A stretch of DNA of 64,000 bases from Phascolomyces articulosus (taxonomy: Eukaryota; Mucoromycota; Mucoromycetes; Mucorales; Lichtheimiaceae): assembly GCA_025677815.1 (NCBI GenBank), contig JAIXMP010000007.1, forward strand, positions 744,001 through 808,000, read 5' to 3'. The stretch's first letter is position 1. Each line of letters opens with the position of its first letter. Below, piece by piece: positions 63,601 through 64,000 of the stretch. The notes beneath the pieces are model-generated. The model was not told where the DNA came from. It was given only the letters and a program-made list of their open reading frames with translations, and searched no databases. The position numbers and the translations under genes were made by a program.

Positions 63601-64000
63601 ATGGTATCCACTTTGCCATGGAATTCTTGCAAGCCAACACCAAGTCTCTTATGGATTCCAATTTAGAAGATGGTCACTACTTGTCTGCCAAGGATAAGCA
63701 TGTTGTTGTCATTGGTGGTGGTGATACTGGTAACGATTGTATTGGTACTTCCCTCCGTCACGGCTGTAAGTCTGTTGTCAACTTTGAATTGCTCCCAACT
63801 CCTCCTACTACTCGTGCCAACGATAACCCATGGCCACAATTCGCTCGTGTCCACAAGGTTGACTATGGTCACTCTGAAGTCCAAGCTCACTTTGGTAAGG
63901 ATCCTCGTGAATACTGTGTCTTGTCCAAGGAATTCACTAAGGATGCCGATGGCAATGTCAATGGTATCAACACTGTCCGTGTCGAATGGACCAAGGATGA
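57685..64000 (+). CDS. GLT1: NADH-type glutamate synthase (GOGAT), 3' end cut off
   Basis: Five exons visible: 57685-58480, 58627-59481, 59584-60965, 61073-61519 and 61614 to the window end, about 1955 residues of an expected 2100 or so. It converts glutamine plus 2-oxoglutarate to two glutamate, using NADH. After a 34-residue propeptide the amidotransferase nucleophile is C35 (K-D-A-C-G-V-G-F). The central and FMN-binding parts follow ([31 protein letters not shown]). The 3Fe-4S cluster cysteines C1152, C1158 and C1163 follow the C-x5-C-x4-C rule and are split by an intron. The small-subunit region with C-M-D-C-G-I-P-F-C and two dinucleotide folds ([16 protein letters not shown]) is fused at the end. 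Codon choice is strongly biased (GGT, CGT, TCT, AAG), suggesting high expression. Confidence 0.97.

Overview
The window is nuclear DNA from a filamentous fungus, most likely an early-diverging one (Mucoromycota, probably Mucorales). The evidence is AT-rich spacers, many short introns with GTAAGT-like donors, proteins rich in Gln, Asn, Ser and His runs, two Zn2Cys6 regulators, a one-chain NADH-type glutamate synthase and a decayed PIF/Harbinger transposase. The species cannot be named from this. There are no operons, rRNA or CRISPR arrays, and no tRNA was recognised. All gene models are hand-spliced: each keeps one reading frame through every junction, and every intron is GT...AG.

Layout. 1-5.7 kb: an F-box/leucine-rich-repeat protein, a small TPR-like protein, a stretch that may hold a decayed gene, and a five-exon alpha-tubulin on the minus strand. 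6.9-13.1 kb: a five-exon glyoxalase II and an eight-exon Zn2Cys6 regulator. 15.5-20.6 kb: a SANT/Myb-like protein with a possible N-myristoylation start, a Sae2/Ctp1/CtIP DNA-end-resection factor, a divergent Cys-rich small protein of unknown function, and a tiny membrane protein. 21.3-22.1 kb: a broken Harbinger transposase overlapping a short KH-like reading frame. 23.2-31.7 kb: an uncharacterised low-complexity protein, a second Zn2Cys6 regulator, a ThrE/Prm10-type membrane transporter and a proline-rich protein. 31.9-45.9 kb: a twelve-exon double-bromodomain/ankyrin/AT-hook protein, a secreted subtilase with a PA domain, dynactin p25, an F-box-like/TPR/EF-hand protein and an AIG1/GIMAP-type GTPase. 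50.3-53.6 kb: a heat-shock-factor-type regulator. 57.7-64 kb: the glutamate synthase gene, cut by the window end.

The neighbouring genes do not form one pathway. They are ordinary eukaryotic functions: cytoskeleton (tubulin, dynactin), chromatin (bromodomain protein), DNA repair (CtIP), ammonium assimilation (glutamate synthase), detoxification (glyoxalase II) and transcription. Two long spacers (45.9-50.3 kb and 53.6-57.7 kb) carry no convincing large gene although most of the rest is compact. No wholly new multi-gene system is evident. The best leads are single proteins with unusual domain combinations: bromodomain-ankyrin-AT-hook-bromodomain, F-box/TPR/EF-hand, the fungal AIG1 GTPase and the Cys-rich unknown beside CtIP.
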